Counted from the stretch's first letter, positions 1-8,820 are shown. The stretch is 64,000 nucleotides of DNA from Streptococcus parasanguinis (GCF_031582885.1 NZ_CP133988.1:1123501-1187500); one strand, 5' to 3'. The notes: generated by a model not told the origin, from the sequence alone. Translations and numbers: made by a program.

Positions 1-1000
1 ACTTGTTAAATTCTGTATAAGAGCCACTGAATAAATAGGTGGATTCTTGTGGCATATAGACGAAGAGGCTTCCTGCAAGAATGACGTCTTGATCTCCATA
101 TTTTTCTATATATTCTTTCGCTTCCTTCTTTCTCACCTCAAAGGTATCAAACTGGCTAGAGAATTCACGAAGTTGATTTTGTTTTTTCTCTGAATGTGGG
201 TTGACTTCAAGATCTTTCTGTAATTTCTCAATCTTCTGTGCTAGTTTTCCTTGGTCTTTTTCAAGATTGGTGTAGTATTGGTGAAAGTTCAGCGTTGCGA
301 TCATGAAATCTGCTTTGTCGCCAAAACTATCATAGAAGGTTTGGTAATAATCCAAGGTCTTATCTTGATAGTCTCGACGGTCACTAGTAGAAGAAGTAAT
401 ATCCTTGAAAAGTTGTAGTTCATCCCGGTTTAATCGTTTCAGTTCAATACCGAAAGATTTGGCTTTTTTGACAAGTGGCTTTCCTTTTTTACTGAAGCTC
501 TTGAGAAGATTTTTTTCGGTGATGCCCTCCATATCTTTTACATAGTGCCAATCACCTTCTCCTCCTGGATAACCTGTTGTTAAACCATCATGCTGATAGC
601 CCAATTTTTTTAGGGTATCCATGAAATGGGTTTGCTCTTCACTGGTTGGATTGCCGTCACTGTCAAAAGTTTGATAGGTATCATAGGGCTTGATAACGAG
701 TTCAATAGCTCCATTCTCTTTCGCATAGTCTTTTAAGGCTGCATAGAAGGGTTCTAGCATAGCCTCCTCTTGGTAAAGGGGACCAGAATTGATTTCCATA
801 TGGAGACCACCTGTCATAGGAAGACTGTACAAGATCGCTGCCACTTGGACTTGATCTTCTTGTTTCCAAGCGATAAATCGGACCGTGTTTCCTCGCTTTT
901 CAAGCAGATCTGCCATTTCAGCAGACTGGATAAAAGAGCGATGGGAGACAGTATTTGCAAATGAGGTAAATTCTTCTTTTGAAATTGTCGTAAGAGTCAT
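1..1000 (-). CDS. murN: MurN-like peptidoglycan-branching aminoacyltransferase (partial, 3' end outside window)
   Basis: FemABX-family enzyme that uses aminoacyl-tRNA to add the second residue of the dipeptide branch on lipid II at the cytoplasmic membrane. The reverse strand reads from an ATG at 1000 (MTLTTISKEEFTSF) without a stop to base 1, about 333 codons, so the C-terminus is missing. A charged helical segment near residues 245-285 matches the coiled-coil arm that FemABX enzymes insert for tRNA contact. The start lies 5 bases after the murM stop, so the two are co-transcribed. The murM-then-murN order is what is known in pneumococcus, and the N assignment rests partly on that order; the family assignment is firm. 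Confidence 0.88.
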   Translation of the reverse strand, partial: MTLTTISKEEFTSFANTVSHRSFIQSAEMADLLEKRGNTVRFIAWKQEDQVQVAAILYSLPMTGGLHMEINSGPLYQEEAMLEPFYAALKDYAKENGAIELVIKPYDTYQTFDSDGNPTSEEQTHFMDTLKKLGYQHDGLTTGYPGGEGDWHYVKDMEGITEKNLLKSFSKKGKPLVKKAKSFGIELKRLNRDELQLFKDITSSTSDRRDYQDKTLDYYQTFYDSFGDKADFMIATLNFHQYYTNLEKDQGKLAQKIEKLQKDLEVNPHSEKKQNQLREFSSQFDTFEVRKKEAKEYIEKYGDQDVILAGSLFVYMPQESTYLFSGSYTEFNK

Positions 1001-1005
1001 GTAAC

Positions 1006-2217
1006 TTATTTACTCCTTAATTTTTTCCGAATCTTGTAGACCTTGTTTACAAGTGGATAGAGTGGACTGGTTGGGAGGTTGAATTCCCCAACAAATTCTT
1101 CAATGACAGGATTAAATTTTGATTTGAAATGATAGAGACCACCATCGAGTGAATTTTCAATGCCCCCCATATTTTGCCAAGAAGCACCACGGTCGAAAGC
1201 GTGTTGGGCAGTTTCATACCAAGTGAGGATAGCAGGTTGGTAACGGCGGAATTCTTCATCCATCCCTGCATAAACATTTTCAGACGTCCCACCGAATTCA
1301 AGGGTTAAGGTCCCGGATAAAGGAACGACCTGTCTACCTTCTTGGAGATGCTGCTCAAGAAATTGCAGTTCTTCCTCTATACGCTCTTTTTCTTTTTGGT
1401 TGTTCTCAACCTTGCCAGGCTTTGTTTTTTCTGTGAATTTTTCAGCCTCTGCCTTGTTTTTTTCAAGATCTTTTATAAGGGAGCTTTTCCGTTTCTCGAG
1501 ATCTAGAGTAGACAAAGTAATGTAGGATTGTCCTTGGTAGGTTGTGAGTAGTTTTTCGTAGTAGTCTTTTCCACGTAAATGAATGCTTTTACGAGCCTCA
1601 GTCTTTTTCATGAGAGAAGCAAAGTCCTCTAACAATTCAGTCCCGCCAAATTGGACTTGGATCCCTTTGTTTCGAGCAGTTCGGATGGCTTGTCGAGTAG
1701 ATTTTGAAAGATCTTGCTCGGTGAAAAACTCTTTGTGGATATTTGCTTGAAAGCGTGGTTGGATATTTTCTGCCATATCACTGGTTCGGCCAGTCCATTC
1801 AATCCCTTCTGTTGTTAGGGTATCGATCACCGCTTGCACAGCAGGAGCTTCCGTCTTTTCTTGTCCAATCAAGTGTTTACTCAAGAAAAGACTTGGATCA
1901 AATTTCACAAACAAGGCCTTGTATTGTTTGGCAATTTTTTTAAGGGACTGGATCACATATGAAACCAGCTCTTTGTTTTGGTAATCCATGATTGGGCCTC
2001 GAGGAATGTAAAGCATGGAAAAGCCAAGTGGCAGGGGTTGAATCAAGATGCTTGCAACAGCGACTAATTGGTCTTCTTGATAAAAACCAACCCGTTCATT
2101 TCCCCAATTATCTTTGATTTTTGCCCATGAGCTGCTTTGTAAGAGATTGGTTTGGTCACTCTGAATAACAAAGTCATCATGCTCACTAGCAGAAATTCCT
2201 AGCTGGTAATGGTACAT
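1006..2217 (-). CDS. murM: MurM-like peptidoglycan-branching aminoacyltransferase
   Basis: FemABX-family protein of 403 residues, close to the usual length of pneumococcal MurM. It adds the first residue (Ala or Ser) of the cross-bridge branch to the lysine of lipid II. N- and C-terminal acyltransferase-like halves flank a highly charged helical arm at about residues 237-298, the coiled coil typical of the family. The C-terminal half holds the GGTSENVYAG and GGIENSLDGGLYHFKSKF stretches usual in FemX/MurM proteins. The ATG is 3 bases after the HAD stop and murN follows after 5 bases, so it is an internal gene of a four-gene leftward operon. In pneumococcus this activity is needed for high-level beta-lactam resistance; whether this allele does that cannot be read from sequence. 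Confidence 0.92.
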   Translation of the reverse strand: MYHYQLGISASEHDDFVIQSDQTNLLQSSSWAKIKDNWGNERVGFYQEDQLVAVASILIQPLPLGFSMLYIPRGPIMDYQNKELVSYVIQSLKKIAKQYKALFVKFDPSLFLSKHLIGQEKTEAPAVQAVIDTLTTEGIEWTGRTSDMAENIQPRFQANIHKEFFTEQDLSKSTRQAIRTARNKGIQVQFGGTELLEDFASLMKKTEARKSIHLRGKDYYEKLLTTYQGQSYITLSTLDLEKRKSSLIKDLEKNKAEAEKFTEKTKPGKVENNQKEKERIEEELQFLEQHLQEGRQVVPLSGTLTLEFGGTSENVYAGMDEEFRRYQPAILTWYETAQHAFDRGASWQNMGGIENSLDGGLYHFKSKFNPVIEEFVGEFNLPTSPLYPLVNKVYKIRKKLRSK

Positions 2218-2220
2218 TTC

Positions 2221-3027
2221 TTACAATACCCACTTTCTAATGGCGTATGCAACGCCAGATTCATCATTTGATTTGGTAATAGTTGTAGCAATTTTTTTAA
2301 GAGCTGGATTGCCATTCTCCATAACGACGGCATGTCCCACGACTTCTAGCATGGAACGGTCATTTTCCTCATCTCCGATGGCCATGGTTTCTTCTTGCTG
2401 AATTCCAAGTCGTTCAGCTAGATGAAGAACAGCTGATCCCTTATTGGTTGTTTTCCCTAGAATTTCTAAATAAAAAGGGGCTGATTTGACCATGGTGAAG
2501 CGGTCCTGAAATTCTTTTGGGATTTTTGCAATTGCAGTATCCAGAATATCTGGTTCATCGATATACATGGCCTTGACAAATTCTTTCTCTCGAACTTCTT
2601 CAGGCGTCCGGTAATAAACGGGCATATTGACCAGTTGAGATTCATGAATGGTGTAGCGTCCGATATCGCGATTGCTGGTATAGATGCCGTCTTTAGTAAT
2701 AGCATGAGAGTGGATTTGGAGTTTGTTAGCAAGAGCCTCGATATCGAGATAGTCCTCATAATGTAAAAGGTCTTTGATGAGTTCTTTTCCCGTAGCAGTT
2801 TCTTGCACCAAACCGCCATTAAAGGTAATGACATAGTCTCCAGGATCCATCAAATGGAGTTCTTTTAAAAGTTTTGAGACCCCTGCGATAGGACGACCAG
2901 TTGTGATCACGATTTTAACGCCTGCGGCTTTAGCATCTTGAATGGCTTCAAATACGGAAGGTGTGATCTCTTTTTTTGAATTGAGAAGTGTACCGTCGAT
3001 ATCGATCGCAACTAATTTAATGGACAT
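2221..3027 (-). CDS. Cof-type HAD-IIB sugar-phosphate phosphatase
   Basis: 268-residue phosphatase of the haloacid dehalogenase superfamily, Cof/YidA group, cytosolic and Mg-dependent. Motif I DIDGTLL sits near the N-terminus (nucleophile Asp and general acid Asp), motif II is in ITTGRP, and motif IV is AIGDEENDRSML near residue 220. The length and the large cap domain between motifs II and III fit the IIB class. The start at 3027 (MSIKLVAIDIDG) is chosen because a strong AGGAGAGAAGG lies just before it; an upstream in-frame ATG at 3051 adds eight poorly conserved residues. The 5' end overlaps the HD gene by 11 bases, which indicates translational coupling. The natural substrate is unknown. 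Confidence 0.9.
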   Translation of the reverse strand: MSIKLVAIDIDGTLLNSKKEITPSVFEAIQDAKAAGVKIVITTGRPIAGVSKLLKELHLMDPGDYVITFNGGLVQETATGKELIKDLLHYEDYLDIEALANKLQIHSHAITKDGIYTSNRDIGRYTIHESQLVNMPVYYRTPEEVREKEFVKAMYIDEPDILDTAIAKIPKEFQDRFTMVKSAPFYLEILGKTTNKGSAVLHLAERLGIQQEETMAIGDEENDRSMLEVVGHAVVMENGNPALKKIATTITKSNDESGVAYAIRKWVL

Positions 3028-4327
3028 CCTTCTCTCCTGTAAAATAATCATTGGTGATATAGGAAGTAAATTCCTCTACCTGCTTACTGAAAAGTCCATT
3101 AACCTCCAGCATTTCTTTGGGGAAATAGAAGCGGTTGTCGCCATAGCGAGTTCCTGCTAAAGCAGCGACGAGTGGAGACAACTGAGACAATTCAGCGAGA
3201 CTCCCATCTTTTCGGATCATCTCGATCTGGGTACGCGGTTTTTCAAGCTCTGGTCGATAAATATCGTAGGGAAGGTCGAAATTTTGATGAATAGCGGTGT
3301 AGTAGGTTGGATTAAACCCAACCTCTTTAATCAGTTTTTCAAGGATTGCTAAGTCTTTTCGCTTATCTTCTGTAAATAGAATCGATTTAAAGACTTTCCG
3401 ATTAATATAGCGCTGAGCAAGATCAGACAAGATGGTATCCGGACTATCCATCCAGACTTGGAAATAGGTATTCATCACACCGTCATCTAGATTTAGGTAG
3501 TCTTGAATGGTGACCTCTTCTTCAAAAAATGGAATCAAGCGAGGTGAAGTCAGTTGAAAATACTCTTTCTGATCTGGATAAATGGTTCTAGCGCGTTTGA
3601 GAAGATTTTGAAGGAGGACTTCCATGGCACGAGTAGCCGGGTGGAAGTAGACCTGCATATACATTTGGTAACGGCTGACCACGTAATCCTCGACAGCGTG
3701 CATGCCATTTTGTTGGAAGGCAATGCCATTTTCAATCGGTCGAATGACGCGCAAAATACGGGTCAAGTCAAATTTTCCATAGGAAGCACCCGTAAAGTAG
3801 GCATCCCGCAGTAAATAATCCATCCGGTCCACATCGATTTGACTAGAAATCAATTGCACCACTTGTTTATTGGGATAGGTATGATCAATGACGCTGGCTA
3901 CACGATTTGGGAAATCAGGAGCCACTTGCAAGAGGATCTGATTGACCTCCGTCTCTGGACTGGTGATGATCAGCTGGGTCATTTTTTCATGATCGGTCCC
4001 AAAGAGTCCTTCAAAGGTATGGGAATAGGCACCATGTCCAATGTCATGAAGAAGAGCGGCTGTCATGGTCAGTAAGTTTTCATCAGAATTCCATTGCTCT
4101 GCATACTTTTCCTCGAAAATAGACAGAATCCGTCTTGAAATTTCATAGGCGCCAAGACAGTGAGAAAAACGACTATGCTCCCCACCGTGGAAGGTAAAAC
4201 CAGATGTCCCCAGTTGTTTGATGCGGCGTAGTCGTTGAAATTCTTTACTATTAATTAATTGATAAATGATGGGATGATCCACATGAACGTAATCATGAAC
4301 GGGATCGCGAAAGACTTTTTCATTCAT
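3017..4327 (-). CDS. HD-domain phosphohydrolase (dGTPase-like, YwfO type)
   Basis: 436-residue HD-superfamily metal-dependent phosphohydrolase related to dGTPase and B. subtilis YwfO. Metal ligands are visible in RFSHCLGAYEI (about residue 55), in HDIGHGAYSH (the HD pair, about residue 92) and in a later DVDRMDYLLRDA segment. Such proteins hydrolyse (d)NTPs; the exact substrate here is not known. It is the first gene of the leftward HD-HAD-murM-murN operon. The promoter is unusual: TGC followed by TATAAT (reverse strand, 4342-4334) ends only 6 bases before the ATG and there is no ribosome-binding site, so the mRNA probably starts at the initiator codon. Confidence 0.9.
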   Translation of the reverse strand: MNEKVFRDPVHDYVHVDHPIIYQLINSKEFQRLRRIKQLGTSGFTFHGGEHSRFSHCLGAYEISRRILSIFEEKYAEQWNSDENLLTMTAALLHDIGHGAYSHTFEGLFGTDHEKMTQLIITSPETEVNQILLQVAPDFPNRVASVIDHTYPNKQVVQLISSQIDVDRMDYLLRDAYFTGASYGKFDLTRILRVIRPIENGIAFQQNGMHAVEDYVVSRYQMYMQVYFHPATRAMEVLLQNLLKRARTIYPDQKEYFQLTSPRLIPFFEEEVTIQDYLNLDDGVMNTYFQVWMDSPDTILSDLAQRYINRKVFKSILFTEDKRKDLAILEKLIKEVGFNPTYYTAIHQNFDLPYDIYRPELEKPRTQIEMIRKDGSLAELSQLSPLVAALAGTRYGDNRFYFPKEMLEVNGLFSKQVEEFTSYITNDYFTGEKDVH

Positions 4328-4333
4328 GGGTCT

Positions 4334-4342
4334 ATTATAGCA
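4334..4342 (-). promoter_or_regulatory. Extended -10 promoter, probable leaderless start of the HD-murMN operon
   Basis: The reverse strand reads TGC TATAAT and then six bases before ATG at 4327. A start site 6-7 bases after the hexamer falls on the A of the ATG. No Shine-Dalgarno and no clear -35 are visible. Confidence 0.6.
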
Positions 4343-4442
4343 AAAAAAAGCCTATTTTGCGATCTAGAGGCTAATAGGGGCAGTCAAAATGCGTAAAATT
4401 TGATAGAATAATAGGGCAAGAAAAGAAGAGAAGGAGACAAAG

Positions 4443-4826
4443 ATGCAGATTCGCATTCAAAATACCATTCGATTTGGAGAAGAAATGGAAATCGTTGATC
4501 AGTACTATCAAGGTGAATGGAAGGAAAAAGCAGGTTTTCAATATCTCTTGTATACCAATGAAGAAGATGAAAAGGTTGCTTTGAAATTTTCCAACGATGA
4601 ATTGGTGATGACACGATTCTCAAGTCCTAAATCCATCATGCGTTTCTACAAAAATGAAGATGGTGGGGCAATCATCCCAACTCCGATGGGCATTCAGCAG
4701 TTTTTGATTACAACAGACCTCTTTCAATTAGAAGCAGGTCATTTGCAAGTCTCTTATCGCTTGTTAACTCTCGATGGAGAACAGGAATTTGCCAATTATC
4801 AATTACTGGTGGAATGGGAAGAATAA
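4443..4826 (+). CDS. DUF1934 (YwiB-like) lipocalin-fold protein
   Basis: 127-residue cytosolic protein resembling the DUF1934/YwiB family, a small calycin-like beta-barrel of unknown function. The sequence is beta-rich with alternating hydrophobic residues and has the family pattern of an N-terminal strand (IRIQNTIRFGEEMEI), a central MTRFSSPKSIMRF stretch and a C-terminal LLTLDGEQEFANYQLLVEWEE. There is no signal peptide or transmembrane helix. The start follows an AGAAGGAGA ribosome-binding site. It is divergent from the HD gene with a 115-base spacer and stands upstream of, but is not clearly co-transcribed with, the cation ATPase. The function is not known. Confidence 0.8.
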   Translation: MQIRIQNTIRFGEEMEIVDQYYQGEWKEKAGFQYLLYTNEEDEKVALKFSNDELVMTRFSSPKSIMRFYKNEDGGAIIPTPMGIQQFLITTDLFQLEAGHLQVSYRLLTLDGEQEFANYQLLVEWEE

Positions 4827-4853
4827 TCCTCATTAAATTATTCGAGATCCCGC

Positions 4854-4881
4854 TTGCTTTATTCTATAAAAATGGTATAAT
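4854..4881 (+). promoter_or_regulatory. Promoter of the riboswitch-mgtA transcript
   Basis: TTGCTT at 4854-4859 and TATAAT at 4876-4881 are separated by 16 bases, with a TGG extension before the -10. Transcription would begin near 4888, at the 5' edge of the structured leader. Confidence 0.7.
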
Positions 4882-4884
4882 AAA

Positions 4885-4969
4885 ACCACTCAAGGGAGTA
4901 GCTGGCGGTTTTCCGCGATAGTGTCGTCATTACGAAATTATTTCCGGCACTATATTAAACGGCGAGACT
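4885..4969 (+). ncRNA. yybP-ykoY manganese riboswitch
   Basis: The leader has the family's conserved 5' loop (CAAGGGAGTAGCTGG), a middle hairpin pair, and a 3' return strand with CGGCGAGAC, directly before an intrinsic terminator and a P-type ATPase gene. Riboswitches of the yybP-ykoY family sense Mn2+. In pneumococcus one is known to turn on the MgtA Mn/Ca exporter by preventing termination; the same arrangement is seen here. The exact fold was not computed. Confidence 0.85.
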
Positions 4970-4996
4970 TGTTTTTTCAAACAGGTCTCTTTTTTG
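4964..4996 (+). terminator. Riboswitch expression-platform terminator
   Basis: AGACTTGTTT and AAACAGGTCT form a hairpin with a run of T after it (4989-4995). Its 5' arm overlaps the conserved 3' strand of the riboswitch, so metal binding and terminator folding should exclude each other. Confidence 0.8.
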
Positions 4997-5038
4997 TGCA
5001 AAAGAGACCTAGTAGAAAGCTATAAGGAGGAAATTATT

Positions 5039-7723
5039 TTGTCAAAAGAACAAAATAAAGCTTTGTTTTATACACAGAGTAAAGAAGAAGTTCTAAAGGA
5101 ATTGGACTCTTCAATTGAAGGCTTGTCAACTGCTCAAGCTCAAGAACGTTTAGCGACTTATGGTCATAATGAACTGGACGAAGGTGAAAAACGTAGCCTC
5201 TTGTCTAAGTTTATCGATCAGTTTAAAGATTTGATGATTATCATCTTGCTGATCGCCGCAGCTCTCTCTGTGATCACAGAAGGAATGGACGGCCTTACAG
5301 ATGCCATGATCATCTTAGCCGTTGTTGTTTTGAATGCAGCCTTTGGTGTCTACCAAGAAGGACAAGCCGAAGCAGCTATCGAAGCACTGAAAAACATGTC
5401 TAGTCCATTAGCGCGTGTCCGCCGTGATGGTCACGTGATTGAAATTGATTCCAAAGAATTGGTCCCTGGGGACATCGTTCTTCTGGAAGCTGGAGATGTG
5501 GTTCCAGCCGATATGCGCTTGTTAGAGGCAGCTTCTCTTAAGATCGAAGAAGCAGCTCTTACAGGGGAATCGGTTCCAGTTGAAAAAGATGTAACTGGTC
5601 TTGTTGAGGCAGATGCTGGTATTGGGGACCGCGTTAATATGGGTTACCAAAACTCGAACGTAACTTATGGTCGTGGTATTGGTGTCGTAACAAACACTGG
5701 TATGTATACAGAAGTTGGTAAGATTGCAGATATGTTGGCTAATGCCGATGAGACTGAAACACCATTGAAGCAAAGCTTGGAACAACTCTCTAAAGCCTTG
5801 ACTTACTTAATTGTTGTGATTGCGGTCATTACTTTCTTAGTTGGTGTCTTCGTTCGTGGAGAGCATCCATTGGAAGGCTTGATGGTTGCGGTAGCCCTTG
5901 CGGTTGCGGCCATTCCAGAAGGACTTCCTGCCATTGTAACCATCGTTCTTTCTTTGGGAACAACAACCCTTGCCAAACGCAATTCGATTGTTCGTAAATT
6001 GCCAGCCGTTGAAACACTTGGTTCAACAGAAATCATCGCATCTGATAAAACAGGTACTTTGACCATGAACCAAATGACGGTTGAAAAAGTCTATACCAAC
6101 GGTCAATTACAAAGTGCAGCAACCGAAATTGGAGCAAGCAACAATACGCTTCGCATCATGAACTTTGCCAATGATACCAAGGTGGATCCATCTGGCAAGT
6201 TGATTGGGGACCCAACAGAGACTGCTTTGGTACAGTTTGGTTTGGACCACAACTTTGACGTTCGTGAAGCCTTGAAGGATGAGCCTCGTGTGGCTGAATT
6301 GCCATTTGACTCTGATCGTAAACTCATGTCTACCATCCACAAGGAAGCAGATGGTTCATACTTTATCGCTGTCAAGGGTGCGCCTGACCAATTGCTTAAA
6401 CGTGTGACGCGTATTGAAGTCAATGGGGAAGTTCGTCCTATCACGGATGAAGATAAGAAAGCTATCCTTGCTACCAACAAAGACTTGGCTAAACAAGCCC
6501 TTCGTGTCTTGATGATGGCTTATAAGACAAGCAAGGAAATTCCAACTTTGGAGTCTGAAATTGTTGAGTCTGACCTGATCTTCTCTGGTTTGGTCGGCAT
6601 GATTGACCCTGAGCGTCCAGAAGCAGCAGAAGCTGTCCGTGTCGCTAAGGAAGCGGGTATCCGTCCTATCATGATCACGGGTGACCACCAAGATACAGCA
6701 GAGGCGATTGCTAAACGTCTTGGAATCATCGATCCAAATGATACAGAAGACCATGTCTTCACAGGGGCTGAGTTGAACGAACTCTCTGACGAAGAATTCC
6801 AAAAAGTATTCAAACAATACTCTGTCTATGCGCGTGTATCACCTGAACACAAGGTTCGGATCGTGAAAGCTTGGCAAAATGAAGGAAAAGTTGTTGCCAT
6901 GACAGGGGATGGGGTCAACGATGCACCATCACTTAAGACAGCTGATATCGGTATCGGTATGGGGATTACAGGTACAGAAGTTTCTAAGGGAGCTTCAGAC
7001 ATGGTCCTTGCAGATGATAACTTTGCAACCATTATCGTAGCGGTAGAAGAAGGACGTAAGGTCTTCTCCAATATCCAAAAATCTATCCAATACCTCTTGT
7101 CTGCCAATATGGCTGAGGTCTTCACCATCTTCTTTGCAACCCTCTTTGGTTGGGATGTGTTGCAACCAGTACATCTTCTCTGGATTAACTTGGTAACTGA
7201 TACTTTACCAGCCATCGCTCTTGGTGTGGAACCAGCTGAGCCAGGTGTTATGACCCACAAACCTCGTGGACGTAAATCTAACTTCTTTGACGGTGGGGTT
7301 TTTGGTGCCATTCTTTATCAAGGTGTCTTCCAAACCATGCTGGTTCTTGGTGTTTATGGCTGGGCCTTGCTCTCTCCAGAACATGCGACTCGTGCAGAAA
7401 TCCATGCAGACGCTTTGACCATGGCCTTTGCAACTCTTGGTTTGATCCAATTGCTCCATGCCTTTAATGTCAAATCGGTTTACCAATCGATCTTTAAAGT
7501 GGGACTCTTTAAGAACAAGACCTTTAACTGGTCGATTCCAGTTGCCTTTGTTCTCTTGATGGCAACTATCATTGTCCCTGGATTTAACAAACTCTTCCAC
7601 GTGTCTCATTTGAGTTTGACACAATGGTTGGCCGTTTTGATTGGTTCGCTCTTGATTGTGCTCCTTGTTGAGATTGTCAAAGCCGTTCAACGTGCACTTG
7701 GAAAAGATAAAAACGCTATTTAA
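5039..7723 (+). CDS. mgtA: P-type Mn2+/Ca2+-exporting ATPase (MgtA/CaxP type)
   Basis: 894-residue P2-type cation ATPase of the membrane. Visible motifs are TGESVPVEKD in the actuator domain, DKTGTLTMNQM with the phosphorylated Asp near residue 336, the nucleotide-binding KGAPDQLLKR, and the hinge MTGDGVNDAPSLK near residue 621. The transmembrane segments are two near residues 60-110, two near 250-310, and six C-terminal. The start is TTG at 5039, because AAGGAGG lies 8 bases upstream; an in-frame ATG at 4994 is inside the leader terminator region and has no ribosome-binding site. Control by the Mn riboswitch just upstream implies a role in exporting excess Mn2+ (and perhaps Ca2+). Confidence 0.93.
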   Translation: MSKEQNKALFYTQSKEEVLKELDSSIEGLSTAQAQERLATYGHNELDEGEKRSLLSKFIDQFKDLMIIILLIAAALSVITEGMDGLTDAMIILAVVVLNAAFGVYQEGQAEAAIEALKNMSSPLARVRRDGHVIEIDSKELVPGDIVLLEAGDVVPADMRLLEAASLKIEEAALTGESVPVEKDVTGLVEADAGIGDRVNMGYQNSNVTYGRGIGVVTNTGMYTEVGKIADMLANADETETPLKQSLEQLSKALTYLIVVIAVITFLVGVFVRGEHPLEGLMVAVALAVAAIPEGLPAIVTIVLSLGTTTLAKRNSIVRKLPAVETLGSTEIIASDKTGTLTMNQMTVEKVYTNGQLQSAATEIGASNNTLRIMNFANDTKVDPSGKLIGDPTETALVQFGLDHNFDVREALKDEPRVAELPFDSDRKLMSTIHKEADGSYFIAVKGAPDQLLKRVTRIEVNGEVRPITDEDKKAILATNKDLAKQALRVLMMAYKTSKEIPTLESEIVESDLIFSGLVGMIDPERPEAAEAVRVAKEAGIRPIMITGDHQDTAEAIAKRLGIIDPNDTEDHVFTGAELNELSDEEFQKVFKQYSVYARVSPEHKVRIVKAWQNEGKVVAMTGDGVNDAPSLKTADIGIGMGITGTEVSKGASDMVLADDNFATIIVAVEEGRKVFSNIQKSIQYLLSANMAEVFTIFFATLFGWDVLQPVHLLWINLVTDTLPAIALGVEPAEPGVMTHKPRGRKSNFFDGGVFGAILYQGVFQTMLVLGVYGWALLSPEHATRAEIHADALTMAFATLGLIQLLHAFNVKSVYQSIFKVGLFKNKTFNWSIPVAFVLLMATIIVPGFNKLFHVSHLSLTQWLAVLIGSLLIVLLVEIVKAVQRALGKDKNAI

Positions 7724-7728
7724 ACATA

Positions 7729-7757
7729 AAAAAAGTCATCTTCGGATGGCTTTTTTA
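7729..7757 (+). terminator. Intrinsic terminator after mgtA
   Basis: AAAAAGTCATC, a TTCG tetraloop, then GATGGCTTTTTT. Confidence 0.85.
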
Positions 7758-7845
7758 TCTGACAGAAAATGACTGGGCATATTTCTTGAGGTAGGTGTGG
7801 ATTTTTGATAAACTAGTCACCAGTTTGAAGAAAGGAAACTTAATT

Positions 7846-8514
7846 ATGAAAAAGTTTTTTGCTGAAGTAATCGGCACATTTATGCTTGTCTTTATCGGGA
7901 CTGGCGCAGTTGTTTTTGGAAATGGGACAGAAGGACTTGGGCATTTAGGAATTGCCTTGTCATTCGGTTTGTCCATTGTTGCAGCAGCTTACTCAATTGG
8001 GACTGTTTCTGGTGCCCACTTGAACCCGGCTGTTTCGATTGCCATGTTTGTGAACAAACGCTTGTCTTCAAAGGACTTGGTTAATTATATTGCAGCGCAA
8101 GTAGTGGGTGCGGTTCTCGCATCTGCAACAGTACTCTTCCTCTTGTCAAATTCAGGTATGTCAACAGCTAGTCTTGGTGAAAATGCCCTAGCGAAGGGTG
8201 TGACTCCATTTGGCGGATTCTTGTTTGAAGTAATTGCTTCCTTTATCTTTATTTTGGTCATCATGACAGTGACATCAGCTACCAAAGGTAATGGGAAAAT
8301 CGCTGGTCTTGTCATAGGTTTGAGCTTGACTTTGATTATTCTTGTTGGTTTGAACATTACAGGACTTTCTGTTAACCCAGCTCGTAGCTTGGCACCTGCC
8401 CTCTTTGTTGGTGGTGCAGCCCTTCAACAAATTTGGATCTTTATTTTGGCTCCAATTGTCGGTGGTGTTCTGGCTGCAATCGTTGCAAAAAATCTCTTGG
8501 ATACAGAAGAGTAA
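7846..8514 (+). CDS. aqpZ: Aquaporin (MIP family, AqpZ-like)
   Basis: 222-residue membrane channel with six predicted helices and the two half-helix NPA boxes: SGAHLNPAVSIA near residue 63 and SVNPARSLAP near residue 178. The second box is followed by Ser-Leu rather than the Asp of glycerol facilitators (NPARD), which favours a water-type channel; a role in passing other small neutral molecules is possible. The ATG at 7846 follows an AAAGGAAA ribosome-binding site; an in-frame ATG at 7795 has none and would add 17 polar residues before the first membrane helix. The gene stands alone behind the mgtA terminator. Confidence 0.88.
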   Translation: MKKFFAEVIGTFMLVFIGTGAVVFGNGTEGLGHLGIALSFGLSIVAAAYSIGTVSGAHLNPAVSIAMFVNKRLSSKDLVNYIAAQVVGAVLASATVLFLLSNSGMSTASLGENALAKGVTPFGGFLFEVIASFIFILVIMTVTSATKGNGKIAGLVIGLSLTLIILVGLNITGLSVNPARSLAPALFVGGAALQQIWIFILAPIVGGVLAAIVAKNLLDTEE

Positions 8515-8818
8515 AAAAATGATTTCGGAGGAACAATTTTGAGAGCGTAGATAAAACGTTCTTCTTTGCAAATCTAATAAATTCTATAAAGACAAAAAAA
8601 TTATCTGTTAGAGTTATTCAATCATCTACTGAAACGTTCCGCCGTGAGAAAAGTGCTAGAAACAAGATTGTTTCTAGCACTCGGAAGTTTTGGAACCTTG
8701 GGTCCAAAACTAAGTCATGGAACTTCGTAGAAGTTCGCTGACGTCCGTACTCACCTAAGGAAAGTTTTTAGATGACTTTGTCTTCAATCTGAAATTGGTT
8801 CCAGAAGGGCCAATTTTT
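8515..8818. other. 304-bp intergenic region with three consecutive hairpins
   Basis: No convincing gene lies between the aquaporin stop and the metallophosphoesterase stop. The first 130 bases are plain A/T-rich spacer. From 8653 onward there are three perfect or near-perfect inverted repeats, and then a rightward terminator that ends at the neighbouring gene's stop codon. Confidence 0.7.
8653..8736. repeat. Cluster of three inverted repeats
   Basis: Hairpin 1 (8653-8680) has 13-bp perfect arms beginning GTGCTAGAAACAA with a 2-base loop. Hairpin 2 (8686-8711) pairs AGTTTTGGA with TCCAAAACT. Hairpin 3 (8720-8736) is GAACTTC, three bases, GAAGTTC. The spacing and density look like a short structured intergenic repeat element; no second copy is present in the window. 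Confidence 0.6.
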
Positions 8819-8820
8819 TT
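8792..8820 (+). terminator. Rightward intrinsic terminator
   Basis: AAATTGG pairs with CCAATTT, and is followed by T residues that run into the stop codon of the convergent gene. It lies 280 bases after the aquaporin, so the transcript that ends here would carry the hairpin cluster in its 3' end. Confidence 0.6.

Noticed and set aside
4994-5038. Longer N-terminus of the cation ATPase from ATG 4994
   Set aside because: That codon lies just after the riboswitch terminator without a ribosome-binding site; AAGGAGG points to TTG at 5039.
7205-7690. 161-codon antisense frame in mgtA
   Set aside because: Lies wholly opposite a strongly conserved ATPase; it is a shadow of that gene's codon bias.
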